NCBI GenBank assembly: GCA_964603125.1
Contig: CAZRUA010000017.1
Coordinates: 1-44,612, forward strand
Direction: 5' to 3'
DNA length: 44,612 nucleotides
DNA from: CAZRUA01 sp964603125
GTDB taxonomy: Bacteria > Bacteroidota > Bacteroidia > B-17B0 > Aurantibacillaceae
Numbering within the stretch: the stretch's first letter is position 1; each line of letters begins with the position of its first letter. Below the pieces are notes generated by a model that saw only the letters and a list, made by a program, of their open reading frames with translations, did no database searches and was not told the origin of the DNA. Positions 28,007-35,999 of this stretch are shown in pieces. The position numbers and the translations under genes are program-made.

Positions 28007-28459
28007 ATGCGTTATATTAAACTTAGTTTAGCATTTGCTATTCTCTTCATCTTCAGCTCTTGCCTCAGAAACCTAACTGCACCAACCATTTCAAAGGTTG
28101 ATAATTTTAAGATGAATAAGATGAGTGCTGATGGAATAGATGCAGAAATTAAAATAACTATAAAAAATCCGAATCCAATTGGTTTTACAGTTTATAAGAG
28201 TTTTTGCGATGTAACTTATGCTGGAAAAAAACTAGGTGTGGCTAAGTTTGCTAAAAAGGTTCGTATTCCAGCAAACTCTGAGCGCGAACATACCTTTGTT
28301 CTTATTGGTGATTTTAAAGGAATGAATTTAGCCGATATTACGATGATGGTTGGCAAAGGCGGAACGCTTGAATTAGATGGAAATATCAAAGTAGGTAAAT
28401 GGTTTTACAAAAAAAGTTTTCCTTTTAACAAGAGCCAAAGAATTAGTCCAACAAGATAA
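28007..28459 (+). CDS. LEA type 2 (WHy-domain) lipoprotein
   Basis: A 150-residue lipoprotein with a signal peptide ending FSSC (Cys at about 19). The rest is one water-stress/LEA14-type beta-sandwich: IKITIKNPNPIGFTVYKSFC at about residue 49, then KVRIPANSEREHTFVL, ending on GNIKVGKWFYKKSFPFN. Members are small envelope lipoproteins of unknown function. It follows the M20 dipeptidase gene by one base and is probably cotranscribed. Confidence 0.85.
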   Translation: MRYIKLSLAFAILFIFSSCLRNLTAPTISKVDNFKMNKMSADGIDAEIKITIKNPNPIGFTVYKSFCDVTYAGKKLGVAKFAKKVRIPANSEREHTFVLIGDFKGMNLADITMMVGKGGTLELDGNIKVGKWFYKKSFPFNKSQRISPTR

Positions 28460-28556
28460 TTCATACCCTAATTTTACTTGAGGTTTATAATAAAACTCAG
28501 GAGCTTCACTAACAACCACCTTTTAATAACTTAAGTTAGAGAGCTTTAAAACTACT

Positions 28557-28564
28557 TATTTTTG
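28557..28564 (+). promoter_or_regulatory. TATTTTTG -7 box upstream of the sigma-factor operon
   Basis: A perfect TAnnTTTG element lies 29 bases before the sigma-factor ATG at 28594. A clear TTG at the -33 distance is missing, so this is suggestive only. The 134-base gap from 28460 to 28593 holds nothing else recognisable. Confidence 0.4.
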
Positions 28565-28593
28565 TGAGTATTATTGGTTAACTAATTAACCCT

Positions 28594-29154
28594 ATGATTA
28601 CTTTCGAGATTTTACAGCAATGCGCACAAGGCAATCGTGATGCTCAAAAGCAGTTTTACGAAGATAATTATGGATTTTTCATGGGCATTTGCAGAAGATA
28701 CAGTAAAAACGACGAGCAGGCCAAGCAAATGTTTGCTGAAGTTTTTGTTTCGCTTTTTAAACAAGTTAATTTATTAAAAAAAGACGATGATGCTGAAAAA
28801 TGGTGTCATCAACTCATTGCAAAAAACTCAGCTTTATTTTTAAAGCAAAATCGAGCTGAATACTACGTAGCATCAACTGTTAGGGTTAATGACAAACCGC
28901 AAACAGATTTATTTAAAACAGAAGAAGTAGATAATCCAAACAATTTATCGGAAGAAGAGTATATTAAAGCACTACAAAACATACCTCCATCATTAAGAGC
29001 AGTTTATAATCTGCATGTTATTGACGAAGTAGATTTAACAACTATTGCCGAAGTTCTTGAAGTAAGTCAGGAAACCTGCAAATCAAACATTGAAAAAGCA
29101 CGTTTTAGTTTCAACAAAAACATTCAGTTACAACAACAAGGTTTTAAACTATAA
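28594..29154 (+). CDS. ECF-like RNA polymerase sigma factor
   Basis: A 186-residue sigma-70 family protein of ECF size. Region 2 is at about 10-75 (DAQKQFYEDNYGFFMGICRR, then QAKQMFAEVFVSLFKQ). Region 4 is at about 125-185 (IPPSLRAVYNLHVIDEVDLT, then AEVLEVSQETCKSNIEKAR). It should direct RNA polymerase to a small regulon, probably including its own operon: a single-pass membrane protein 13 bases downstream and a glucosaminidase. That context suggests a cell-wall or envelope response; the signal is unknown. Confidence 0.88.
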   Translation: MITFEILQQCAQGNRDAQKQFYEDNYGFFMGICRRYSKNDEQAKQMFAEVFVSLFKQVNLLKKDDDAEKWCHQLIAKNSALFLKQNRAEYYVASTVRVNDKPQTDLFKTEEVDNPNNLSEEEYIKALQNIPPSLRAVYNLHVIDEVDLTTIAEVLEVSQETCKSNIEKARFSFNKNIQLQQQGFKL

Positions 29155-29167
29155 TAATTGAAAAACA

Positions 29168-29761
29168 ATGGGTAAAATAGTTGACGAACAATTACTAAAA
29201 TCGAAGTTTGGTTCTTATAAAGTTCCTTATAACGAAGGTATTTGGAATAATTTAGAAAACCAATTGAATGAAGTTAAAATTGGAACAAAAATCAATCTAC
29301 CTAAAGTAAATCTTAAATTTATAATCTTTCCAATTTTAATAGTAGGTATCGCTTCTATTATTTATTTAAACAAAGATAAGCTATTTAGCCCTAAGCAAGA
29401 GCCGATCATACAAACTTCTGCGGAGCCTGTAAAACAAGCTGAAACGCCTAAAGAAAATACCGCGCCAATTGCAATTAAAATTGACAGTGCAGTTATCCAA
29501 CATAAAGCTGACTCAATATTTAAAGCTCAAAATTTAAAAAAGGAACAAGAACTTCAAGCCGCAAAATTAGCTGAAGAGACAAAAGCAAAAGAAATTATAG
29601 AGCAAAAACCAGAAGATACAACTTCAATCAAAAACGAACGCAAAAGCGAACCAAGCAAGAAGAAAAAGAAAAAGCGTAGAAGAAATAACTCTAACAATAC
29701 AACTAAAGAAAACGTTGAAACAGCACCTAAAGAAGTAATTCCTGACGACGTTAATAAATAA
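29168..29761 (+). CDS. Single-pass membrane protein, probable anti-sigma factor
   Basis: A 197-residue protein. Residues 1-48 are cytoplasmic and read like the N-termini of many Bacteroidota anti-sigma-type proteins (FGSYKVPYNEGIWNNLENQL). One transmembrane helix is at about 49-67 (LKFIIFPILIVGIASIIYL), and a long polar, Lys- and Pro-rich tail faces the periplasm with a basic cluster KKKKKKRRRNN near 165-175. No enzyme domain was seen. Position between a sigma factor and a peptidoglycan hydrolase, with a 1-base overlap to the latter, supports the anti-sigma call; sequence alone does not prove it. The basic tail might contact peptidoglycan or membrane. Confidence 0.6.
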   Translation: MGKIVDEQLLKSKFGSYKVPYNEGIWNNLENQLNEVKIGTKINLPKVNLKFIIFPILIVGIASIIYLNKDKLFSPKQEPIIQTSAEPVKQAETPKENTAPIAIKIDSAVIQHKADSIFKAQNLKKEQELQAAKLAEETKAKEIIEQKPEDTTSIKNERKSEPSKKKKKKRRRNNSNNTTKENVETAPKEVIPDDVNK

Positions 29762-30699
29762 TGACTTTAAAAATAAACAATACCATACTATTTATATTGA
29801 TACTAATTTCAGTATCGTTAAACTCTTTTGCTCAACCTTCTGAAAAAAAGATGTCTCCTAATGAGTACATTACCAAATATAAAGATGATGCAATTAGAGA
29901 AATGTTGCAAAGCAGAGTACCAGCAAGTATTACCTTAGCGCAAGGCATGCTTGAAAGCGGTAATGGAAACAGCGCATTATCTGTTTATGCTAATAATCAT
30001 TTTGGAATAAAATGTCATAAAAATTGGCTTGGCGAAACTTATACCATGGATGATGATGAAAAAAACGAATGCTTCAGAAAGTATCCAACCGTTTTAGATT
30101 CTTACTCAGATCACTCTGCGTTTTTAAAAAGCAGAGATAGGTATGCATTTCTATTTGAACTTTCAATTACAGATTATCAAGGTTGGGCTAAAGGTTTAAA
30201 ACAAGCGGGTTACGCCACCCATCCGAAGTATGCCGATCAGCTTATTGAACTCATTGAACTTTACAAATTAAATCAATACGATGAAGTGGCTGATTTAAAA
30301 CCACCAGTTGCTAACACTGCACCAGTTGTTAATCCGGAATTACAATTACGCCCTGTAATGCGTTTTAATCATACAAAATTTATTATAGCAAAAAATGGAG
30401 ATTCATTTTATAAAATTGCAAGTGAATATAATTTAGAATTAGAAGACCTACTAAAATATAATGATTTTACAAAAGATGAAAAAATAAGTGTAGGTCAAAA
30501 AATATTTATCCAGCGTAAACGCAGAAAAGCCCTAGAGCCATTCCATGTAGTAACAAAAGGTGAAACAATGAAAAGCATTTCGCAGCTACATGGAATTAGA
30601 ATATATCACTTATACAAAAAGAATAAAATGCAAAAGGGACAAGAACCGAAAGTTGGTGATGTACTGTATTTACGAGGAAAAAAACCTGAAACCAAATAA
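29761..30699 (+). CDS. Glucosaminidase (GH73) with two LysM domains
   Basis: A 312-residue secreted peptidoglycan hydrolase. Signal peptide 1-25; glucosaminidase domain at about 35-175 with the catalytic-Glu motif SITLAQGMLESGNGNSALS and NNHFGIKCHKNW; two LysM domains at about 200-248 (FIIAKNGDSFYKIASEYNL) and 258-305 (FHVVTKGETMKSISQLHGI). It cleaves between N-acetylglucosamine and N-acetylmuramic acid in the cell wall. Its ATG overlaps the stop of the membrane protein (TAATG), so translation is coupled. It is the likely effector of the sigma-factor operon. Confidence 0.93.
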   Translation: MTLKINNTILFILILISVSLNSFAQPSEKKMSPNEYITKYKDDAIREMLQSRVPASITLAQGMLESGNGNSALSVYANNHFGIKCHKNWLGETYTMDDDEKNECFRKYPTVLDSYSDHSAFLKSRDRYAFLFELSITDYQGWAKGLKQAGYATHPKYADQLIELIELYKLNQYDEVADLKPPVANTAPVVNPELQLRPVMRFNHTKFIIAKNGDSFYKIASEYNLELEDLLKYNDFTKDEKISVGQKIFIQRKRRKALEPFHVVTKGETMKSISQLHGIRIYHLYKKNKMQKGQEPKVGDVLYLRGKKPETK

Positions 30700-30792
30700 C
30701 ATACTTTATTCAAATAATAAAATTTGGTTGAAAAATAATCTTTATTCTGTTTATCATTAAAACGGTGAAAGATATATTTAAGTAAAATTGCT

Positions 30793-31824
30793 CTACATTA
30801 ATTTATTGACTAAAGGTGCCACTCTTTCCCCGATTAACTGGATTGATTGTATCAACTTTTGATGCGGCAACGCAGCATTATCCATTTGAAATGAAAAACG
30901 TTCGATACCACCTAAAGCTTCACTATGCCTTAAAATTTTTGCAGCAACTTCTTGAGGACCACCTACTAACAATGCTCCTGTTGGGCCATTTTGTGCATTA
31001 AAACGTTCGCGTGTAACAGGCGGCCATCCTCTCTCCTTGCCTATGCGAGTAAAAGTTTCGGCATATCCTGCATAATAATCTTCAATTGCTTGCTCGGTAG
31101 TATCAGCAACATAACCCAAAGAATGTAAACCAACTTTTAATTTTTCTGGTGCATGGCCAGCTCTTCTCCCAGCTTCTCTATATAAATCAACCAACGGACG
31201 AAATCTATGAGTTTCTCCTCCAATAACTGCAACCATTAAAGGCAATCCTAAAGAACCTGCTCTAACAAAAGATTCAGGAGTTCCACCAACACCAATCCAT
31301 ATAGGTAATTGCTCCTGAAAAGGCCTTGGATAAATTGATTGATTGATAAGTGAAGGTCTAAAATTACCTTTCCAGTTTACATTTTCATGATCGCGAATAT
31401 GTAATAATAAATTAAGTTTTTCAGTAAATAAAGCATCATAATCATGTAAATTATAACCAAACAAAGGGAAAGATTCGGTGAACGAACCTCGCCCAACAAC
31501 TATTTCAGCCCTGCCTCGTGAAATCAAGTCCAAGGTAGCAAAGTTTTGAAAAACTCTAACAGGGTCGGCTGCGCTTAATACAGTAACAGCCGAAGTTAAT
31601 TTTATACGCTTTGTTTTTGCTGCAGCTGCGGCTAAAATAACAGTTGGCGCCGAATCTAAAAACTCTTTACGATGATGCTCACCTATCCCAAAAACATCCA
31701 AACCCGATTTATCAGCACACTCTATACGCTCCAACAGCTCCTGCAAAGCATTAGCGCTTTTCACTGCGGTTTCTCCATTACTGCCAACTGAAGCTGAAGC
31801 AAAACTATCTATTCCAATTTCCAT
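30793..31824 (-). CDS. LLM-class (luciferase-like) flavin-dependent oxidoreductase
   Basis: A 343-residue TIM-barrel FMN/F420-type enzyme of the usual length. Landmarks: FGIGEHHRKEFLDSAP (about residue 45), ATLDLISRGRAEIVVGRGS (about 93), and LPIWIGVGGTPESFVRAGSL (about 173). The family oxidises varied small molecules; the substrate is unknown. The protein is noticeably richer in Arg, Ala and Gly than its neighbours, which might reflect acquisition from a higher-GC lineage, though its codons look adapted. It is a single-gene unit, divergent from the PorP/SprF gene. Confidence 0.9.
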   Translation of the reverse strand: MEIGIDSFASASVGSNGETAVKSANALQELLERIECADKSGLDVFGIGEHHRKEFLDSAPTVILAAAAAKTKRIKLTSAVTVLSAADPVRVFQNFATLDLISRGRAEIVVGRGSFTESFPLFGYNLHDYDALFTEKLNLLLHIRDHENVNWKGNFRPSLINQSIYPRPFQEQLPIWIGVGGTPESFVRAGSLGLPLMVAVIGGETHRFRPLVDLYREAGRRAGHAPEKLKVGLHSLGYVADTTEQAIEDYYAGYAETFTRIGKERGWPPVTRERFNAQNGPTGALLVGGPQEVAAKILRHSEALGGIERFSFQMDNAALPHQKLIQSIQLIGERVAPLVNKLM

Positions 31825-31843
31825 AACTATTTTATTGATTTAA

Positions 31844-31876
31844 CAAAATTACCATTTTAAAGTGTTGAAAACGCAA
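31844..31876 (-). promoter_or_regulatory. Probable promoter of the luciferase-like oxidoreductase gene
   Basis: On the minus strand: TTG (31876-31874), a 22-base spacer, TAATTTTG (31851-31844). The -7 box is perfect, but the spacer is one base longer than usual. The start codon at 31824 follows 19 bases later. Confidence 0.5.
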
Positions 31877-31906
31877 AACCAGGCTACGATAACCTACATA
31901 CAATAA

Positions 31907-31937
31907 TTGTTATAAAACAATAAAAATTGTATATTTG
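31907..31937 (+). promoter_or_regulatory. Bacteroidota-type promoter of the PorP/SprF gene
   Basis: TTG (31907-31909), a 20-base spacer, then TATATTTG (31930-31937): an exact consensus match ending 14 bases before the ATG at 31952. The sequence is extremely AT-rich and contains short ATTGT/ACAAT inverted repeats around the -33 element that could bind a regulator. Confidence 0.72.
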
Positions 31938-31951
31938 ATTTACATTTTACA

Positions 31952-32962
31952 ATGGCAAAAAAAACACTTCTATATTTTTTATTAATTCTTGCTTTTTCAT
32001 CTAAAGCTCAAGACATTCATTTTTCTCAATTTTACGCTTCACCAATAAACTTGAATCCAGCACTAACAGGTATGTTTGATGGAGATTATCGAGGTATAGC
32101 GAATTATAGAAGTCAGTGGAGTGCCGTTCCTGTTCCCTACTCTACCTTTTCACTATCAGCTGACATGCGCCATACCAAAGGTTTAGTGCAAGGAGATGTT
32201 TTAGGGCTTGGTGTAATTTTTAATAACGATGTAGCTGGCGATGATAAATATGGTACAAATCAATTTTATGTTCCAATCAACTACATTAAAAAAATAAATA
32301 CTGATTCGAACATGTTTATCAGCTTTGCTTTGCAACCAGGCTTATCAAGCATTGGGTTTAAAACAAATGCAGCTACTTTTGATGCGCAATATGATGGTGA
32401 TGCCTACAATCCGAACTTACCAAGTGGAGAAAATTTTCAACGTTTAAATAGAACCTATTTTGACATCAACACAGGTGTAGGGTTTAAATACGATATAAAA
32501 CAACGTGCTTCGGTAACCGCTGCAATATCTTTATTTCATCTAAATACGCCTAAGGTAACTTACTTTAACAACGATGATGTTGAATTAGATTTAAAATCGA
32601 ATACCTATTTAAATTTCACATATCCATTAGCGCCTAAGCTTGATTTAGTAAGTGATTTTATGTACACCAAACAAGGGAAGTATCATGAAACATTATTAGG
32701 TACACAGGCTAGATATATTTTAACTGGTAAAGATTATCAAGCCTTATCTGGCGGAGTGTTCGTTCGCTTCAAAGATGCTATCATAACGCGTGTTGGATAT
32801 GACTACAAAACATGGAAATTTGGAATTAGTTATGATGTAACAACTTCAAAATTTATTGCTGCTAACAAAAGAAGGGGCGCAATTGAATTTTCTGTGCAAT
32901 ATATCTTTAAAAAGATAATACCATTTGTTGCTAAGAAAAGAGTTTGCCCAGTATTCATGTAA
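31952..32962 (+). CDS. PorP/SprF family T9SS outer-membrane protein
   Basis: A 336-residue outer-membrane beta-barrel. Signal peptide 1-19 (ending SKAQ) and the classic mature start DIHFSQFYASPINLNPALTG with the conserved NPA, then YRSQW near residue 52. The C-terminal strand ends in RGAIEFSVQYIF followed by a short basic tail. PorP/SprF proteins assist T9SS in delivering or anchoring proteins with type-B sorting domains (SprF with SprB is the known case). It is not next to a cargo gene; three such genes lie elsewhere in this window. A dioxygenase gene begins 4 bases downstream. Confidence 0.92.
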   Translation: MAKKTLLYFLLILAFSSKAQDIHFSQFYASPINLNPALTGMFDGDYRGIANYRSQWSAVPVPYSTFSLSADMRHTKGLVQGDVLGLGVIFNNDVAGDDKYGTNQFYVPINYIKKINTDSNMFISFALQPGLSSIGFKTNAATFDAQYDGDAYNPNLPSGENFQRLNRTYFDINTGVGFKYDIKQRASVTAAISLFHLNTPKVTYFNNDDVELDLKSNTYLNFTYPLAPKLDLVSDFMYTKQGKYHETLLGTQARYILTGKDYQALSGGVFVRFKDAIITRVGYDYKTWKFGISYDVTTSKFIAANKRRGAIEFSVQYIFKKIIPFVAKKRVCPVFM

Positions 32963-32966
32963 GATT

Positions 32967-33890
32967 ATGAATCGAAAAACATTTTTAAAATCCTTAGCAA
33001 TTCTTCCAATAGCTGGAGGTGCATTTTCATTATTCTCAAATAAAAACCAAACTATTTTGAACACTTCAATCTTAAACGATTTAAACAATACCTTAGAAGA
33101 TACAGGAACAACAATGCCTGTTTTGTTTGTTGGTCATGGAAGTCCAATGAATGCAATTGAAGAGAATGAATTTTCAAAAAAATGGCAAGAGATTGGTAAA
33201 AAACTACCAAAACCAAAAGTTATTTTATGTGTTTCGGCGCACTGGGAAACAAAAGGAACATTTGTAACTGCAATGCCAAAACCAAGAACTATCCATGATT
33301 TTGGAGGGTTTCCACAAAGCCTATTTGACGTGCAATATGGAGCACCTGGATCAATAGAGTTTGCCAAACTAACCAAAGAAACAATTAAAAAAGCTGAAGT
33401 TGGGTTAGATGAAGCTTGGGGCTTAGATCATGGCTGTTGGAGTATTTTGAAACATTTATATCCCAATGCAGATGTTCCTGTATTACAATTAAGTTTAGAT
33501 TATCAAAAAGACGCACAATACCATTACGACTTAGCTAAAGAACTAGCACCTTTGCGTAAAAAAGGTGTTTTGATTTTAAGCAGTGGAAACATTGTCCACA
33601 ATCTTGGAAAAATTGCGTGGGATAAAATAAACACACCAGATTATGGTTTTGATTGGGCTATTGAAGCAAACACCAAAATGAAAAAATTTATTTTAGACAA
33701 TGACTCCAAATCATTGATTGATTATAAAGGACAAGGTAAATCATTTGAATTAGCTATTCCTTCGCCTGAGCACTACTTACCTTTGCTGTATACAATGGCT
33801 TTGAAAACTGAAAACGAAAAAACAACTTTATTTAACGATAAAGCACTCATGGGATCATTAACCATGACATCCGTAATGATTGAATCATAA
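32967..33890 (+). CDS. 4,5-DOPA-type extradiol ring-cleavage dioxygenase with Tat-like signal
   Basis: With ATG at 32967 the protein has 307 residues. A class III extradiol (LigB/YgiD) domain follows residue 48. The metal-binding His residues are in VGHGSPMNAIE, CVSAHWETKG, LDHGCWSILKHLYP, and SGNIVHNLG. The N-terminus NRKTFLKSLAILPIAGGAF resembles a twin-arginine signal with Lys replacing the second Arg, so export is possible. It would cleave a catechol ring such as DOPA or a related diphenol. It sits 4 bases after the PorP/SprF gene, so they share a promoter. An in-frame TTG at 32925 inside that gene is rejected as start. Confidence 0.87.
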   Translation: MNRKTFLKSLAILPIAGGAFSLFSNKNQTILNTSILNDLNNTLEDTGTTMPVLFVGHGSPMNAIEENEFSKKWQEIGKKLPKPKVILCVSAHWETKGTFVTAMPKPRTIHDFGGFPQSLFDVQYGAPGSIEFAKLTKETIKKAEVGLDEAWGLDHGCWSILKHLYPNADVPVLQLSLDYQKDAQYHYDLAKELAPLRKKGVLILSSGNIVHNLGKIAWDKINTPDYGFDWAIEANTKMKKFILDNDSKSLIDYKGQGKSFELAIPSPEHYLPLLYTMALKTENEKTTLFNDKALMGSLTMTSVMIES

Positions 33891-33891
33891 A

Positions 33892-35334
33892 TTACCAAAA
33901 AGGATTTTTGTACTCGGGATCATTTTTATTGATAACAACAATTCTGAAAGTTACAAATGGCGAACTACCTTTTTTACTAAACTCATTTTCAAAATTTTTA
34001 TAATCATCCTTGGTTTTCCAGGTTAAACCACTTAACCAAAGTTTCTTATTACTATCACTCTTAACAATCTCCGACATATGCCCTATTTTTCCGTAAAGCT
34101 TCATTCGAGCCGAGTTAATAGTATCAAAAGGCATTTCGGACATAGACATAAAACCTTTGTTCCAAAAATCTTGTAAGTTACTTTCAGTAAAACCATATTT
34201 ATTTATTGCGTATAAACTGTATAAAGTATCTTTTCTTGCACTTATCTTTTTCACTTGTTGCATTCGCTTTACAAATGCATAATCTACATTTCCTTCACTA
34301 ATGTCAAATAAAGTATTATAACCAGTTTCATACGCAATCTTTGCATATCCGTCTTGAGCTGCCAATAACCAATCTGCATCATTTGGTAAACTAATAACTA
34401 AATCCTTATTCTTTTGCTTAGTATTATCAAGATACTTTATCAACTCATTTTGAAGCCAATTGCAAAACAACAAAGCTCCTTGTTCACTGACATTAACCAC
34501 AGGATAATCATTGTACTTCTCATCTTGAAAGTAGGAATACGCTAATTTTTGATACCCATTTTCTTGCCAATTCATAACATTCACTTCAGATTTAAAATAT
34601 TCGTCTGATTTTCCTTGAATTAATAAGTCAGCTAAAAAAGTTTTGTATTCCAAATTAGTTATAGCAACATTTCGGATTGTAAATGCATCAACAATTTTCA
34701 ACTTTCCACCATAGGTTATTTTATTTGCATCAACATGTGAATAAAGTGATTTATCCAGTTTACTAAGTTTTTCCAAAATCATCAACTTAACTTTGCTATA
34801 CCTTATCTTATCCGCATCAGTTAAAACAGGAAGTGTTGGCTTTAGATTTACATTTTGTGCTTTATCTGCCAAATTAAGTTTAGTAGAATCCTTGCTTATC
34901 ATTTCCGCTGTACTTTCAATTTTTCCGAAAGTATCATTATAAACGTGTCTCACAATCTTTCTTAAATCGTCATTAACTAAATGATTGGTATCACTTATTA
35001 ATTCACTTTTAAAAAGACTAGTATTCAAATTATTATTTAGTGCAGTTCCTTTTTCATGATTTTTAGCATAAGAAAAATAAATCGCAATAATTACAAAGAT
35101 CAAAAGACATAAGAAAGCATATAGATATAACTTTAAACTTGCCCCTCCCTTATACTTGTTTGTTAGTTTATCTAACATAGCCTTTTCCTTTGCTTTGTTA
35201 ATGGGAGCATTATAATCTACACTCAGAATAACTTGCGCCAAATCATCTTGAATAATGGAATTATCATTCGTTAAAACGAACTTGTTTAACAAAACATCTA
35301 AATCATTCTCATTTATGGGCTTATTATTCTCCAT
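33892..35334 (-). CDS. Membrane protein with GldJ/GldK-like FGE (SUMF1) outer domain, probable anti-sigma factor
   Basis: A 480-residue protein. Residues 1-66 are cytoplasmic, polar and helical; one transmembrane helix lies at 68-88 (LKLYLYAFLCLLIFVIIAIYF); a linker reaches about 205. A formylglycine-generating-enzyme-like domain fills about 215-475: FTIRNVAITNLEYKTFLADL (218-237), DYPVVNVSEQGALLFCNWL (276-294), LPNDADWLLAAQDG (316-329), and FVTFRIVVIN near the end. The same pattern occurs in the T9SS lipoproteins GldJ and GldK. The C-terminal cysteines of catalytic FGE are absent, so it is probably non-enzymatic. Its start overlaps the sigma-factor stop (TAATG), the standard layout of sigma/anti-sigma pairs. 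Anti-sigma function is inferred, not shown. Confidence 0.72.
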   Translation of the reverse strand: MENNKPINENDLDVLLNKFVLTNDNSIIQDDLAQVILSVDYNAPINKAKEKAMLDKLTNKYKGGASLKLYLYAFLCLLIFVIIAIYFSYAKNHEKGTALNNNLNTSLFKSELISDTNHLVNDDLRKIVRHVYNDTFGKIESTAEMISKDSTKLNLADKAQNVNLKPTLPVLTDADKIRYSKVKLMILEKLSKLDKSLYSHVDANKITYGGKLKIVDAFTIRNVAITNLEYKTFLADLLIQGKSDEYFKSEVNVMNWQENGYQKLAYSYFQDEKYNDYPVVNVSEQGALLFCNWLQNELIKYLDNTKQKNKDLVISLPNDADWLLAAQDGYAKIAYETGYNTLFDISEGNVDYAFVKRMQQVKKISARKDTLYSLYAINKYGFTESNLQDFWNKGFMSMSEMPFDTINSARMKLYGKIGHMSEIVKSDSNKKLWLSGLTWKTKDDYKNFENEFSKKGSSPFVTFRIVVINKNDPEYKNPFW

Positions 35335-35888
35335 TATAATTTAGTATTAAGGCATTCATTGACTTTTTCTGTAACCAACTTTTTTATTCGCATATAATAA
35401 ACCTTCAACTGTTCAGCTGGCTTACTCACATAATTTGAAATTTCCTCATAAGAATAATCCTGCGCTCTCATCAATAACAAGATTCTTTTCCAATCTTCTA
35501 CAGTAGTTAAAACCCTTTGCAAACAATTCATCTCAGGGCTAACACTCTCTTTTTGTTCTTCTTCAACATCATTTATTCCAACATCGTATTTTTCAGTCAA
35601 CTCTATTGTTTCGGGTGTACTTAATTTTTTCTTATTATAATAATTTCTTAAATTATTTGTAAAAGCAGTGAAAACAAATCCTTTAAATTTTTTCTCATCA
35701 ACAAATGTATATTTATCACTTACCTCAATTACTTTATATAATGTAGCGTAAACAATATCCCAAGCTTCATCTTCATCAAAATTCCATTTAAGCATAGCAT
35801 AGCCATATAACTTTTTACCATAGTTATTATAAATAAGCTGCACAGCGTTTTTATCCTTTTTCCTTATTTGCTTAAGAAATTCAATCAT
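35334..35888 (-). CDS. ECF RNA polymerase sigma factor
   Basis: A 184-residue ECF-type sigma factor. Region 2 at about 12-75 (VQLIYNNYGKKLYGYAMLKW, then EDEAWDIVYATLYKVIE); region 4 at about 125-178 (VEDWKRILLLMRAQDYSYEE, then LKVYYMRIKKL). The linker is long and acidic (EEEQKESVSPEMN). Its stop codon overlaps the start of the FGE-domain membrane protein by one base, so the two are made together, and that protein is the likely regulator. The target genes are unknown. The 111 bases upstream (35889-35999) show no clear consensus promoter. Confidence 0.85.
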   Translation of the reverse strand: MIEFLKQIRKKDKNAVQLIYNNYGKKLYGYAMLKWNFDEDEAWDIVYATLYKVIEVSDKYTFVDEKKFKGFVFTAFTNNLRNYYNKKKLSTPETIELTEKYDVGINDVEEEQKESVSPEMNCLQRVLTTVEDWKRILLLMRAQDYSYEEISNYVSKPAEQLKVYYMRIKKLVTEKVNECLNTKL

Positions 35889-35999
35889 TATTAATTTAAA
35901 TATACAAAAATCTTAAACATTTGCACTAAGCAAGGTTAGCAAAACTCATAAGTCCCTTTGGATGACTCCTCTTATAAGTATTACTTCCTTGCCATAGTG

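Noticed and set aside
28477..28503. Imperfect hairpin after the LEA lipoprotein gene (about 9 bp with one mismatch).
   Set aside because: No T-run follows, so it is not a convincing intrinsic terminator; it could still affect mRNA stability.
31900..31937. Short ACAAT/ATTGT inverted repeats around the PorP/SprF promoter as an operator.
   Set aside because: In sequence this AT-rich, 5-bp repeats are expected by chance; no second copy elsewhere was noted.
32925..32966. A TTG start for the dioxygenase inside the PorP/SprF gene.
   Set aside because: ATG 32967 gives a clean signal-like N-terminus 4 bases after the upstream stop.
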